NCBI GenBank assembly: GCA_973895155.1
Contig: OZ316894.1
Coordinates: 11,656,001-11,720,000 of the forward strand
Source of the DNA: Marsupella aquatica
Taxonomy: Eukaryota > Marchantiophyta
Direction: 5' to 3'
Length of the DNA: 64,000 nucleotides
Shown: positions 12,301 to 24,102 of the stretch, piece after piece
How the letters are laid out: each line of letters starts with the position of its first letter
Numbering within the stretch: position 1 is the stretch's first letter
Program-made: the position numbers and the translations under genes
The notes under the pieces: generated by a model
Seen by the model: the letters and a program-made list of their open reading frames with translations, nothing else
Database searches by the model: none
What the model was told of the DNA's origin: nothing

Positions 12301-14930
12301 GACTGAGACGCGGCCAGCAATGACTACAGCCAAGGAATAAAGACCATTTTCATACCTCTCGCTAGAGTGAAGCATTTAGACCCTCACTTTGGGAGACATA
12401 ACTGATAATTGACCGAGTATTTTATAGCACAATCATGTTTTATAAATGTGACTTAAATTCAAAATAATTGCAAAACAATCTTACAAAAATTATAAACCAA
12501 GAAATCATGATAAGACTTAACATAAAGTCTACTTTGCCATGATTTTATTTTATGAGTATGAGAACTTTTGGAACCTCGTGTCAATTTTGTCGAAGAATTG
12601 CCTGAACGACAGAAAAGCAGAGATTTTATAGAGTAGAGGTAAATTATTATTGGCTTAATACACAGTATACTCTTTTCAAGACCTAAATTGAGATGTATCT
12701 CATGGTCAAAGCCCACATCCTGGGTGCAAGTCCGGAGTAGTAAGTTCAGAGTTTTGTGCCTTTACTATGCCATGAGTTTATTTTATGAGTATGAGAACTT
12801 TTTGAACCTCGTGTCAGTTTTGTCGAAGAGTTGCCTGAACGACAGAAGAGCAGAGATTTTATAGAGTAAAGAACAATTATTATTGGTTTAAATTCACAGT
12901 ATACTCTTTTCAAGACATAAACTGAGAGGTATCGCATGGTCAAAGTCCACATCCTGGTTGCAAGTCCCGAGTAGAAAGTTCTGAGTTTTGTGCCTTTTAC
13001 ACAGTGGTTGTCATTCAAATTTGGAGTGCATGTATGGACAAAATAAAGAAAATTTGACAAAAGAGGAAGGAAAAAAGAACATTTTCATACCTCTGGCTAC
13101 TGTAGAGTGAAGCCTACAGATCCTCACTTGGAAGACAACTGGACATGGATACATGAGAGGAAAACCAATTAATGTTCAAATGTTTGAACTACTACTAATA
13201 CTCAACCGTTATCTTCACAGGTGGACTACAAAGCATCAACGCTTAATTTGGGACAAATATTGCAAGGCAACTGACATTTATTGTTGTTCGGTGATACAAG
13301 TATGTTCATTCTATACAAGTCAACTCTCTTAAAATCTGCACCAGAATAAGCATTATAACAATAAACTTAAAACAATAAATTTTTGACCGGAAATCTCATA
13401 GCACAATCATGTTTTATATATGTGACTTCAATTCAAAATAATTGAAAATCAATCTTAAAAAAACTATAAAACAAGACATCATGATAAGACTAAACATGAA
13501 CACTATTTTGGCAAGAGTATATTTTATCACTTATGTGGAAAATATAATTAAACCATAAGCAACACTATAAATAAACTGAGAAAAACAAAACAAAAATAAA
13601 TAACTACCCTACTACAGCATCGTTTTATCTTATCATTAATATAAAAAATAACATTGACACACGTAAAATAAAATAATAAAATATTTCGTATCTATAACTA
13701 TAATACGGAATCCTATGTTTGGAGACATATATCTACCTCAGTCTAAAGTGAAGCCTTACTTTGGGAGCATCACTAGAGTTGCATCTATGAGAACGATAAT
13801 TCAAGGCAACCAAAAGCTTATTTGAGTGTGTTTCATGGTGCCCAAAGTAGAGCATCTTTTAGTGCTCCAGGTATTGGAGAGAGACTAAGATTCATTCATG
13901 CACTTTAACGTGTCCATGAGCATGTGGACTATCTCAGTTTACCATGTCCATGAGCATCTGCGCTTGTCAGAATTAAGCTACTGCCCAATCAGTTCGTGAG
14001 GATCCTTAGAAAAATTTTCCATAATCATTCTTCCCTCTGTCTAAGCTCAAACCCGACTTTAGCAGCATAACTGAAGTAGAATATATGGGTGAAAAATTGT
14101 TTTCATACCTCTCACTGTCCTAGAAGGGTGACATAAGGGACATTTATGGAACAATTTCTCTCTTTAGAATCTTGTGACTATCTTGTCTTATCCATTCAAA
14201 ATACACAATCACAGTATCATCACTGATTCCATATTGAACATTGTGTTTTGCTCATTTGCACTACACAGTAAAGCCCTTCATTCTTAATAGATCATCTTCT
14301 TGCATACCCTGACTTGTAATTCATCATATGCATATGATTGCAAGAAAATGCTGCGCTGCACATTATCTGAGAGGAGAAACACGGCACGGGTGCAAGCAAC
14401 ATCCTCCCGTGCTGAGTCGCAAAGCTGGATATATGGCTAGAAAACAATATATCTACCTCAGTCTAAAGTGAAGCTTGACTGTAGTAGCAAAACTAGAGTT
14501 ACATGTATGGGTAGGAAACTATATACCTCTTTGTTTTGACTGGAACCTCCAGACCTTCACTACTCAGGCATGACTGGAGATGCATTCCTATTTGTGTCTA
14601 GAATTCAGCCTTACTAGCTTTGGGAGCATAATTAAAGTTAGGTATGTAATTAGGTGGATAACTATTTTCCCACCTCTGTCTAGAGGGAAGCTTACCCTCT
14701 CTGTCTAGAGGAAGACTCTAGACCCTGACTTTTGGGACTTTATAAAACATAGATCCTTACCTCTGTCTAATGTCAAGCTTGATTTTAGCAGCATAACTGA
14801 AGTAGGATATATGGGTGAAAGATTGTTTTCATACCTCTGCTTGTCCATAGAGAAGTGACCTAAGGGATATATATGGAGAAATTTCTCTCTTTAATTATCC
14901 TGTGACTATCTTCTTTTATCCATTCAAAAA
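12300..14930. repeat. Degenerate tandem array, roughly 85-95 bp unit
   Basis: A diverged unit recurs with the shared parts catacctct, gtctagagtgaagc, agaccctcacttt, gggagcataactgaagt and atatgggtg. Clear copies sit near 12345, 13085, 13725, 14040, 14450, 14600, 14685 and 14755. Other sequence separates several copies, so this is an eroded or interrupted array. The stretch 13540-13690 is very A+T rich. Confidence 0.65.
12536..13000. repeat. Tandem duplication, about 230 bp
   Basis: Two adjacent copies, about 12536-12766 and 12768-13000, both run from catgattttattttatgagt (or catgagttt..) through cctcgtgtca, cctgaacgacag, agcagagattttatagagta and acacagtatactcttttcaa to gttttgtgcctttac. They differ by scattered substitutions. 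A separate segment at about 12449-12530 (tcaaaataattg..catgataagac) is repeated at 13422-13500. Confidence 0.88.
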
Positions 14931-15235
14931 TTAGGGATGATTTTAACTCAATTTCATTCTAGAATGATATTCTAACTGTGAATTCATGAGACAACTTATA
15001 CATGTCCAATTCACAATCACAGTATCATCATTCATTCCATATTGAACATTGTGTTTTGCTCATTCACACTTCAAATTATAGCCCTTCATTCTTAAAACAC
15101 CATCTTCTTGCATACCCTGACTTGTGATTCATCATATGCATAGGATTGCAAGAAAATGCTGCGCCGTACATTATCTGAGAGGAGAAACATGGCACAAGTG
15201 CGAGCAACATCCTCCCGTGCTGAGTTGCAAAGCCC
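14145..15235. repeat. Direct repeat carrying the Helitron N-terminal start region
   Basis: The segment at about 14145-14430 and the segment at about 14870-15235 share tttctctcttta, catattgaacattgtgtttt, cccttcattctta, catcttcttgcataccctga and aagaaaatgctgcgc through cctcccgtgctgag. The second copy has extra sequence near 14935-15000 and leads straight into the Helitron reading frame at 15156. The first copy stops near 14430, after about 30 equivalent codons. Confidence 0.85.
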
Positions 15236-18200
15236 ATATTGTCAAGGATGGGCCTCGGCCCAATTATATCTACAAGAATGGCAAATGATCTGCCAAAAGA
15301 CATTTTGAGACATGAGGGTCTGTGGAATGTGCAGACTTGTACGTTATGGCAACACTCCAAGGCTCGATAAGACATTCACCACAGTTCAAAAGATTGGCAT
15401 CACACCGTACGGTATATGCAATGCTTTCATGATTGAATACATCGACACTCAAGATGGAAAAGTAAATGTCTGCGTAGCATGTGCTCGCAATCCTAAAAGG
15501 ATTCAAATAAACACTTTTGTGTCTCCACAATACGCAATTGATATCCTAGCTTCAAAGCCACTTTACATGCAATTATTGTCGTTGATTGATTGCCGACTGG
15601 GAATTGTACAAAAATTCCACGGCTTCCACTCTGGGTTTTACAAGAATGAAAGCCTCCTAGACAGCCCCTTGATATCTTGGAATCTTGAGACCTTGGAGTG
15701 TGACAACAAAGACGAGATTATGTTGCAGATCTACAAAGTGATGGAGTTGAATTTGACTAAGAATGAGCTTTTTAAGCAATATGTTTCGTTGGTCAAACTG
15801 CCAGAACCATCGCTTGGTCTTTGCATCCTCAGTTCCCAAGCTGTTGACAACATCCTCAAAGACAAAAGGGCGAAAGGAATCACCACAAGATCGATGAACT
15901 TTGACCCCTTTGATCTCGATCTACACTGTATCTTGCAAGATGTCACATACACAATCCCAGCTTCACGTAAACGACATTACCAAATCTTCCGCTCTAGCAC
16001 CGTCTACGCTCGCAAACGGCTGTGCACTGAAGAAGAAGTCAAGACAAATGCTGGAGGTATATCGAACAATCCAAAATTGACGTTGGAGACCGCGATGTTC
16101 CCGTTCCTGTTCGTTCACTCGAGGGGATTCCACCAAGGACAGCTCAGCTTGATTGACTACATGAAACGCAGAACCCAACAATTATTCAGTGTGTTCACTT
16201 TGTACAAGCCGTACATACTCATTATGAACCAGTTGCGGCAGGCCAGCCAAATAGTGTCCATGAGCAGGACAACGGTGATTAAGAAGGAATACCTGTCCAT
16301 CAAAAAGAAATTCCCCCACTTCATTGAAAGAGATATCTACAAAATGTTGATAAAAAAACCATCTCCCAAGCTATTCCAGGTAGCCCAGCGTGGCACGGAA
16401 AACACCTTGATGACTTGAAGTGCATGGTGAGAAAGTGGGGACTTCCACAATTCTTCCTAACATTGACTTGCGACGAGCTCAGCGACACAAGATGGCCTGA
16501 GATTGCAGACTTGGAAAATATTGCAAGGAGAATGAATCGATTGTTCTCGTGGAAAGATTGTCCGACCGAATGTGACGTCCTTTTCCATGAAAGAATACAA
16601 CAATTTTTCAAGGATTACATTTTGTCTACACGTGCCATACTCGGCAAGGTGTTGCGCTATGTCATCATGTACGAGTTGCAGGGAAGAGGATCACTCCATG
16701 CACACACAGTGCTATGGGTCAAGGAATGTGACATAGATCGTGTCACAAACGAGATACCTGCATACATCCCCGAGAAATTTGATGCAGCCTCGGGAAGAAT
16801 TGAGGAGCCCAAAAATCCAATAGAGAGAATACTATATCAAAATGTGGTGACAAAACAAATGCACTACTGCAAGCCCGACTTGTGCTTGCAGACACACCGC
16901 CAAATCGGTCTACGATATTGCAAATTGGGATTCCCCCAAGAGACATACCTTCAGAGGAATGGGACGATAGATCCAACAATTGGGAGGTGGAGGTACCTCA
17001 GGCCAAGTGACCACCATCGTAATGTCGTGCCGTACCATCCGCTGGTGCTACTACTATGGGGTGCGCACATGAACCTCCAACGTGTCACGAATGCAGCTTG
17101 GTCATCCTATTTGCTCAAGTACGCCATCAAATGCGAGCCGTTGGGATCTCTCAAGTTGAATTCAGACGACGCACGCACACTAGGCTTGGAAGACTTGACT
17201 GAAATCCAACTAAAGCTGGTTAGTGGGGCTGTTCTATCTCGAACTGTGTGCGCCACGGAGGCGGCTTTGACATGCCTCAAAATCAATATCATACATCGCT
17301 CAGAGACAGTGTTCTACATGGATTCCTCCCCTCCTGAGCTAAGATCAGCCATCTATCGGAAATCATCGGGAATATGTTTACATCCGACTCGATTGTATGC
17401 ACAAAGACCAGATGCGCTCTTTGATATGTCCTTCCACAACTACTTCACAAAACACGAAGTCCTCACCGACAAGAAAAGTACCAACACTGACTATGTCTGT
17501 AGAGACTTACAAGGCAACTTTGTGTATCGTACAAACCGGCTTGTGCGATTTTCAGAGTACCATCCGGTCTACAGGATGAATGGCTTCTTCTACAACTACC
17601 TATTGAAGGTTGTAAGATTTCGTGCTAAAGGAGAAATTCTGCTAAACCCCTTCAGCGACACTTGGACCTACCTACACGAGTGCATCCATCGCAAGTTGAT
17701 CAACAACGTAGAGGACATACACCAACTGGTTCTTGAGTACTGCACATCACACCTCTACTCTACCCATCACACATCGCAATTATTGCAGGAGCTGAACGAC
17801 AAGCTTCCTCCTGACATTTTCAGGGAAGCGGCCACATTCCAGCCAAGCTCTTCCAATGTCGCACCAGTAACAATGGACAACACCCTACTTGACGAAGCAA
17901 TCCAAAACATGAACTTGACTCCAGACCAAAAGGAAGTGTTCGAGGCACTTAAGGACATCAACAACGGATTGTTCATGATCAATGGGAACCCGGGATCAGG
18001 CAAGACTTTCTTCATAGCGCACATGGACAGGTATTGGAGATCAAAAGGAAGGTCGGTGAAGATGTGTGCCACCACGGGTGCAGCCGCAATCAACCTCAAC
18101 TCCAACGTTGTGACAATGCATTCCTTGTTTAACATTCCAACACACGGAGAGCTCCGACCTCTTCACATCACAAGCCCATATTTTCAGACCTTGCGAAACA

Positions 18201-19337
18201 ACGATGTGTTTGTCATAGATGAGGCCAGCATGCTAACGCCAAAACTACTATGGTGTATCTCCACAAGACTCCACGAGACACTCCAAGACGAGTACCGCAC
18301 AGCCGACCCTTTCAAGAGAAAGATGGTCATTCTAGTGGGTGACATGTGCCAACTGCCCCCGGTGTGCAACCATCACACAAACAACATATGCAAATTGTGC
18401 CATATATCAGCGTCGCCATATTACGAGTCCATGCAAAAGTTCCACCTCAGCACAGTCCTCAGGCAGAGCACGGACCGACAATTCATGGAGTTCCTCAATG
18501 AAATCCGAATAGAGCTCCCTACCCAAGAATCGATCGAGGCTTGCCTCGCAAAATGCTATGTCTCAAAAACTGAAGCGCTAGACTTCATGGACGCCTCTAC
18601 GACTGTCATATGCACGCATAGAGACTCTGTCAACAACTACAACAACCTGGCTCGACAAAGCTACTTTGCACCTCAAGAGATCGTAGACATCCCCATCCTC
18701 ACAAACGCAGCATCCAACGATGCGACAAAAACTTGGATCCAAGATTCTGACTTCCACACACTCTCAACCGCAGCCATCGGATGCAAGGTGGTTCTCACAC
18801 ACAACATCGACCTCGCCCAACATGCAGTGAATGGCAACGGTGGAGTCATCGAGGACATCATGACTCACACAAACGGCAAAATGACTATTTCTGTCCGTCT
18901 AACTTCAAACCATCGCCTCATCAAAGTGAACCGCAGAGTGCATGAAAACAAATTTCTCTCAGGACTCGAGACATAGGAAATCCACGTTCCCTTTGATGCT
19001 CGGGTATGTAATTACCGGACACAAAAGCCAAGGATGCACGATAGCCAACAAGGTCGTGTTGGACATAAGTAATGCATTTGCACCAGGGCTTGTCTACGTC
19101 ATGTTGAGTAGAGTCACAAGCAGGTCATTCATGCGCATTGTTGGAAATCTCACGTCGTCCGACTTCAGAGTGTTTCGCTTATCCCGAGGCATACATGTTC
19201 ATGGTGAAGCAGATGTCGACCAGCAAACAGAGCAAGGCAGGGAAAACATCCCAAGCACGTCCACGGGAACCAGCGCACATGGAGACGACCGCACCAGCTG
19301 CCAAGCCAAACATCATGATGGTAACACCACTAAATAA
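15156..19337 (+). pseudogene. Helitron Rep-helicase, broken by a stop and frameshifts
   Basis: The frame from ATG 15156 meets TGA at 15306, then continues open at 15312-16418 as the N-terminal region with two CxxC-type pairs (CGMC, CVAC) and a Helitron-like N domain. A frame change at about 16350-16358, in a run of seven A, passes to 16415-18976. There FLTLT and the HUH motif LHAH (H95, H97) are followed by YLLKYAIK, which holds both catalytic tyrosines Y232 and Y236 (numbering from 16415). The helicase follows, with Walker A GNPGSGKT (residues 524-531), VIDEAS and GDMCQLPP. A second frame change between 18942 and 18976 leads to 18942-19337, with GYVITGHKSQG and VYVMLSRVTSR (helicase motifs V and VI). 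Every catalytic motif I looked for is present, so inactivation may be recent. Introns at the two frame changes cannot be excluded. Confidence 0.9.
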
Positions 19338-19570
19338 CATCTCCCACTCTCTTCACCACTATTCAATTCATGCACAAAATCACATCTAAAGAAATTGTTA
19401 ACAAGTACAAGTACAAAACTATGTTTGTCTAAAATATGCTCCAACATTTACTAATCTAAGAAAGTAATAATTAATGTAACTCATCTTAACACAACACAAA
19501 AGAATGTTGTAACAACAACATGATTGACACTAACACCAACTAACACTGTGTTGTTGTTTCACTACGACCC

Positions 19571-20198
19571 ATGACGGCAGTCAAGCTGGCGCGATTGATC
19601 ATGCGTGAGCTGCCTACAGGGGACCACAGTTCTGAGAAAGATGTCCCCATGACCAAAGAGATCGAGTACGCGGACGGTATGGGAATGGAGACCTCCGAAT
19701 GGGACTCCGGCATCAGCAAAAGAGACATGTCAAAATTGATTGACAACCGCAAGAAAATCTTTGAAGATTTCAAGGAACTCTACAACGACAGACCAGCAAC
19801 AGGTAACAAGCTCAAAATCTCACTCAAACCCATTTCACAATGTTCAAGAACAATAACATACTAAAACAACCACAAATTGAAACACAGGAGTGCAGAAAGA
19901 GGTCCTCAGGTTCATGGCAGTCCCTTTCGATGAGGAACAGCTAACCAAGAAGGAAGCGACACACGAATACATCCAGCTTACAAAGGGAGCGTACTTGACC
20001 CAGGTGACAAGGCTGAGGCACGACTTCAAGATGCCAATCGACATGCTGGTCAGCTTGACCAGAGAGCAAGCACAGACGCTGATCGATCGTATGTAGAGGA
20101 GCAGGGAGGAAGGCCTCATCACCGACGTCCCCGCTTTGAACAACAATGAGACATCGACAATGTGCGCTTCTTTGAAGCGCAAGTACAATGCCACCTAG
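19571..20198 (+). pseudogene. Unknown two-exon reading frame behind the Helitron helicase
   Basis: Exon 1 is 19571-19802 (77 codons plus one base, ending before gtaaca). Exon 2 starts at 19888 after cacag and joins in phase to TAG at 20096, giving 146 residues. The same frame stays open beyond that TAG to a second stop at 20198, adding 33 codons rich in charged residues, so the TAG may be a nonsense mutation. The protein is hydrophilic and probably helical, with stretches such as KLIDNRKKIFEDFKELY and SLTREQAQTLIDRM. I recognise no family. It may be a Helitron accessory protein or a captured host fragment; codon use and the preserved intron suggest it was once real. Confidence 0.5.
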
Positions 20199-20213
20199 AG
20201 GGAAAATAGACAT

Positions 20214-22720
20214 TGTTAGGTAGATGAGATATTATATCATAAAACTATTTTGCATAAATAAAACATTTACCACTTTGTTTCATTTGCTCCAATAAAGCAA
20301 TTTCACTTCATCACACACATATTATTTCAATGAACTTGGGGGTCCATGGATTAATTAACTCCAAAATGTACACTATAGTACAATACTTTACACCTAAATG
20401 GTCAATTGTAAACTTGAGAGGGCAACAAGGATCTTTACTAGAAGGAGTCTCATACTAATTCATTTACAAAGGATGAACATGGTGGTAAGTCTCATGGCCA
20501 TCACCTTTGTTGCTTGCCCAAATGTACAATAATTTTTGAAAGCCAAATATACACTTTCTTTTGCCCAAATGTTCATAAATCGAATAATAATTCACTTTTA
20601 ATGACGAGATTGATGGGACTTCTTTTCCCTTCAGGTGGGTGTCAGTAGGAGATCAAGTAGCAAATGGTTTTGTTCGGTTCAGCCTCTTTTCTTTGGCCCA
20701 GCCTCTCATTTTTTGGTATGGGCAAGAGAGGATTATCTGATGTAATCCCATGGGTGATCTGCCCTAGTGGATTTTGTAGGCCCTGAAGAGGCTATGGATC
20801 ACCAAGCTTGAACCAAAGAGAGCTTGTTAAGAACATTGACCTCCATTTAGTGAGACTCGCAAAGGATCTTCTATCCTACTAATAATTTGCAAAGGGAGCT
20901 ACTTTAAAGGCCTAGAATGAAGCCTCTAGACTGTAACTCTTAATAAGAACAAAACTGCAATGACTCTTAACAAGGACAAAACTTAACATGAGGGTGAACA
21001 AATGAGGGTGGACAAAAACCAAGGATGTGGGCAAAGATGAACAAAAGTGACACTGACTCTAAATAAAGACAAAACTGAAATGAAGAGGGACCAAAAACAC
21101 AGATGGGGCAAAGACTAACGGGACAAAGCATAAATTCTTTTTTAATTGGGCTGGTCCTATTAAACTTCGTTGTCAAGGTAGATTTTCCATTCAAATTCCA
21201 TAATTGTAAGGCCAGGGTGGCCAGGGGATTCCACATAGGCCACCACTTGTTCCATTTGCCACCACCAAATGCACTCTGGGGGATTATTAGCCAGAACGTA
21301 CTATATAATTGACTATCAGTAATCCATATCCAGACTTATGCCTGTCCCTAGAGTAAAATGGTTGTCACCTTGGCTAATGATTGGTGCATGGCAACCATTT
21401 GAATAGGGTGACAAGGCAGTATGCATGACATTGGTGCACGCCAAGTCTAGTGTGCTGGAAAGAAAATCTGGCAGGCCGGGATGGCGTGAATTAAAATAGA
21501 TTGGTTAACATTGATCTGAATGCACAAGTCTAGGTTTGATATTCGTGATGGCTTCACCTAATCATATGCAATCCAACAATTTTTCTTGTGCTTGGGCTTT
21601 GTTCAATAGCATTCTGCATGGAAAATGTTTCCATTCATGTCCCACTACACGGCTTTTGTGGTCGTTTAGGTTCTATTTTGGGTCATGTTCAGTTACTTTA
21701 GCTTTGAGGCTAAAGTTTTTCAAGGTCTTTAGGCTCACTTGAATAAAGTTCTGGGTACTCAGATTAATTGACCCACCTGCCAAATTCACAGGTAAGGTTT
21801 ATGTCGCAAACAGTTGACAATTTTGACGACGTTGTCAAGTAAGATTTCAAGATGCCACGCACATTTTGAAAATGCGCAATGTACTCATGAAGTTTCATTG
21901 TGATGTGTTGACAATTTCTTAAGCGAGGGACTTGAGTCCGTGATATGCGAGCGATGGAGTGACACAAATGTTTTCAATCACACCAGGCATTTCATTGATC
22001 CATTTTACTTGCTTTCAATTGGGCTGAGATTTGGAGCTTCAAGACCGAGTTCAAGACAAAGAAGTTGCATTTTTCTCCGGGCAATAGGACTTGGCTACTT
22101 TCTCCACAAGGTAGTCAAGTAGTCAATTGCAATCCGCGACCAGTTCCTTTTTTGGGGGGTGTAAAATCAGTGATCAATTTATGCAGTCCATGGGGATGGG
22201 CAGGGACAAGGTCTAGGTCCATCCAGGCTTCAGATGCCTTGCAATTTTGAGAGATTTTGTATTTCTATTATTTTTAATAAACGTATAAGGAGAAGTTTCA
22301 TAATTCCAAGTCTAGAGTGGGCATTCTTCTCCATAAAACCACCAAATGTTTCTAAAAAATAATCTCATGATGGGTTGTAATCCCAGAGCGTGAGCCCAAG
22401 GAGATTACAGCTCATAACCCAGGAGTAGCCCATGCTTGACCAAGCATAAACCTTCATTTGGAGTCTTCCAAATATTATTCTGAGGAGTCATGACCTTGAT
22501 CCGTGCTAGTTACACACAGACATTTAAATTTTGTGATCTTGGGGCCAGACTGGCAAGGGAGTCTTCAATGAAAATATATGAGGAAAACTCACAAGGAGGG
22601 TTTATGTCATGTCAAACTGTGTTTTGAGGAAAAAACAATGGGGGTACAAAAAGCTACAAGTGTCTTGATGGATTAACAGTCTAGACTTTAAAATCTAATA
22701 TTTTGACCAAACGGTCGGCA
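20214..22720. other. Gene-poor stretch
   Basis: AATAAA-like signals near 20255 may end the accessory transcript. A dispersed-repeat copy lies at 20895-21130 (listed separately). No gene recognised in the remainder. The frames near 21540-22250 show no motif I can name. Confidence 0.4.
20895..21130 (+). repeat. Copy of the dispersed repeat family
   Basis: Begins gctactttaaaggcctagaa, then gaagcctctagac, repeated units about aataaggacaaaactg, then gagggtgaacaaa and ggatgtgggcaaagatgaac. Matches the segments at 6.2, 6.4, 23.7 and (reversed) 42.1 kb. Confidence 0.75.
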
Positions 22721-23058
22721 TGTTAGGTATTTACTCCAGGTTTAGGGTTACGATATGTAACCGTAGTTAGGCTAACTATCAGAGACGTGGTTAGGTTAAC
22801 TAGATGCACACTATATGCCAAACGGTGTTTTCTTGGATAAGTGGAACTAAGGCTCATTGTTACGGAGCCACTTGAGAGATGAGGAGAACTTAGACTGTGG
22901 AGACTTGGTATGGCTGACGACTTAGAGTTCAATAAAGCTCTCTTGTGTGTTCCCGTGGACGTAGCCTCAAGGAGGTGAACCACATATTTTTTGTGTCGAC
23001 TACTTGTGTGTTGGATGTGTCATGAGCTTACAGTTGCGATTGTCGTCTATGCTCAACA
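22721..23058 (+). mobile_element. Solo LTR, Copia type, copy 1
   Basis: Starts TGTTAGGTATTTAC and ends TATGCTCAACA (338 bp). Shares with the LTR at 41647-41990 the segments aggctcattgttacg, ttgagagat, gtgtgttcccgtggacgtag, cctca, aggtgaaccac and gtcgtctatgctcaaca. The flanks are CGGCA and TGGCA, a 5-bp target-site duplication with one mismatch. No internal Copia sequence adjoins it. Confidence 0.85.
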
Positions 23059-24102
23059 TGGCAAAGATCCAACAATTGCCTTACATGAGTTAGGCTAGCC
23101 AAATCTATGCATGCCACCAACTGCTAGCTTTAAGGTACATGTGGCAGTTTTGATCTCTCAGAGTTTTGTGGCCTTAAGCTTCCCAAAGTCTCCCTTAGGT
23201 TCTTCTCTAGATATAAATTGGTGTGAAAAAGAGGTAGTGTTGGTATAAAGATGTTTTGAGGAGAATACCTTTAGAGATTAAGGAATGGCTATTTTCAGCT
23301 TACAAAATGAGTTTTCTTATTATTTGTCCCCTATCTTGGGAGATGGGACTCTTCTACCCATGTACAAGATTAGTTATTGGACTCATAAAATTTTTGTTCA
23401 TAGATACCGCAGCTGACCCTTATCCATTCTCGATTCCAAGGTGTGCAATTGGTGACCTGGGGTCCGCGTGTGACTTTTGGCATTGTGGCATTTGGTTGGC
23501 TCCCCGGTTGGCTCGTGCTCTAGCTCTTAGGCTTTGTTTTTTCTTTGTGCCCTGCTGGTTTTGTCCATAGCTGCCCTCGGAAAAGGTTGGGTGCACAGCC
23601 TTTTCTTTGAGAAAATATTTTTAAACCAACAAACCAAATGAGCATTTTTTTTGTCAAACATCACAAGGTTAAACCAAATCTAACTAATAAAGAGCAATCA
23701 AAAGCTACTCTCCTTGCCTAGTCTTTAGAGTGAACCCACTAAACCCTTACACTAAATGAGGGCATAACTGAATGTGAAGGTCCTATGCACACAAAAAACA
23801 AGGATGGGGGCAAAGATAAACAGAAAATAAGTTAACATGGAATCCCCTTTTTTAAGAAGGCTTTCTTTTCTCCTCCTCTCTATTTACGTTCAACAGATGC
23901 GTAATTTCTGTACAAAATGTAGGTTACCAATGTATAACCATTTTCATAGATACTTGCTACATAATCCCTTGCCCAGAAATAAGTTTTTTTTCAGACAATA
24001 ATTAATCACTATAATGGAGGTCCGGGCAGAGGTTCTAGCCCAAACCATCTCCAAGAAAGCGCAAAAAAGCTTCTAGGCTCCCCATCAGGTTTTCTGCACG
24101 TT
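23059..24102. other. Gene-poor stretch with a dispersed-repeat copy
   Basis: A dispersed-repeat copy at about 23698-23850 contains ctagtctttagagtgaaccc, gagggcataactg and caaggatgggggcaaagat. The rest shows no gene. Confidence 0.5.

Larger units (their letters stand above)
15156..20213 (+). mobile_element. Helitron, decayed autonomous-type copy
   Basis: Covers the Rep/helicase coding remnant and the following accessory reading frame. Helitrons move by rolling circle using a HUH Rep nuclease fused to a PIF1-like helicase. The borders are not fixed: I did not find a convincing 5' TC end or a 3' hairpin with CTRR, so the coordinates mark only the coding part. Confidence 0.85.
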
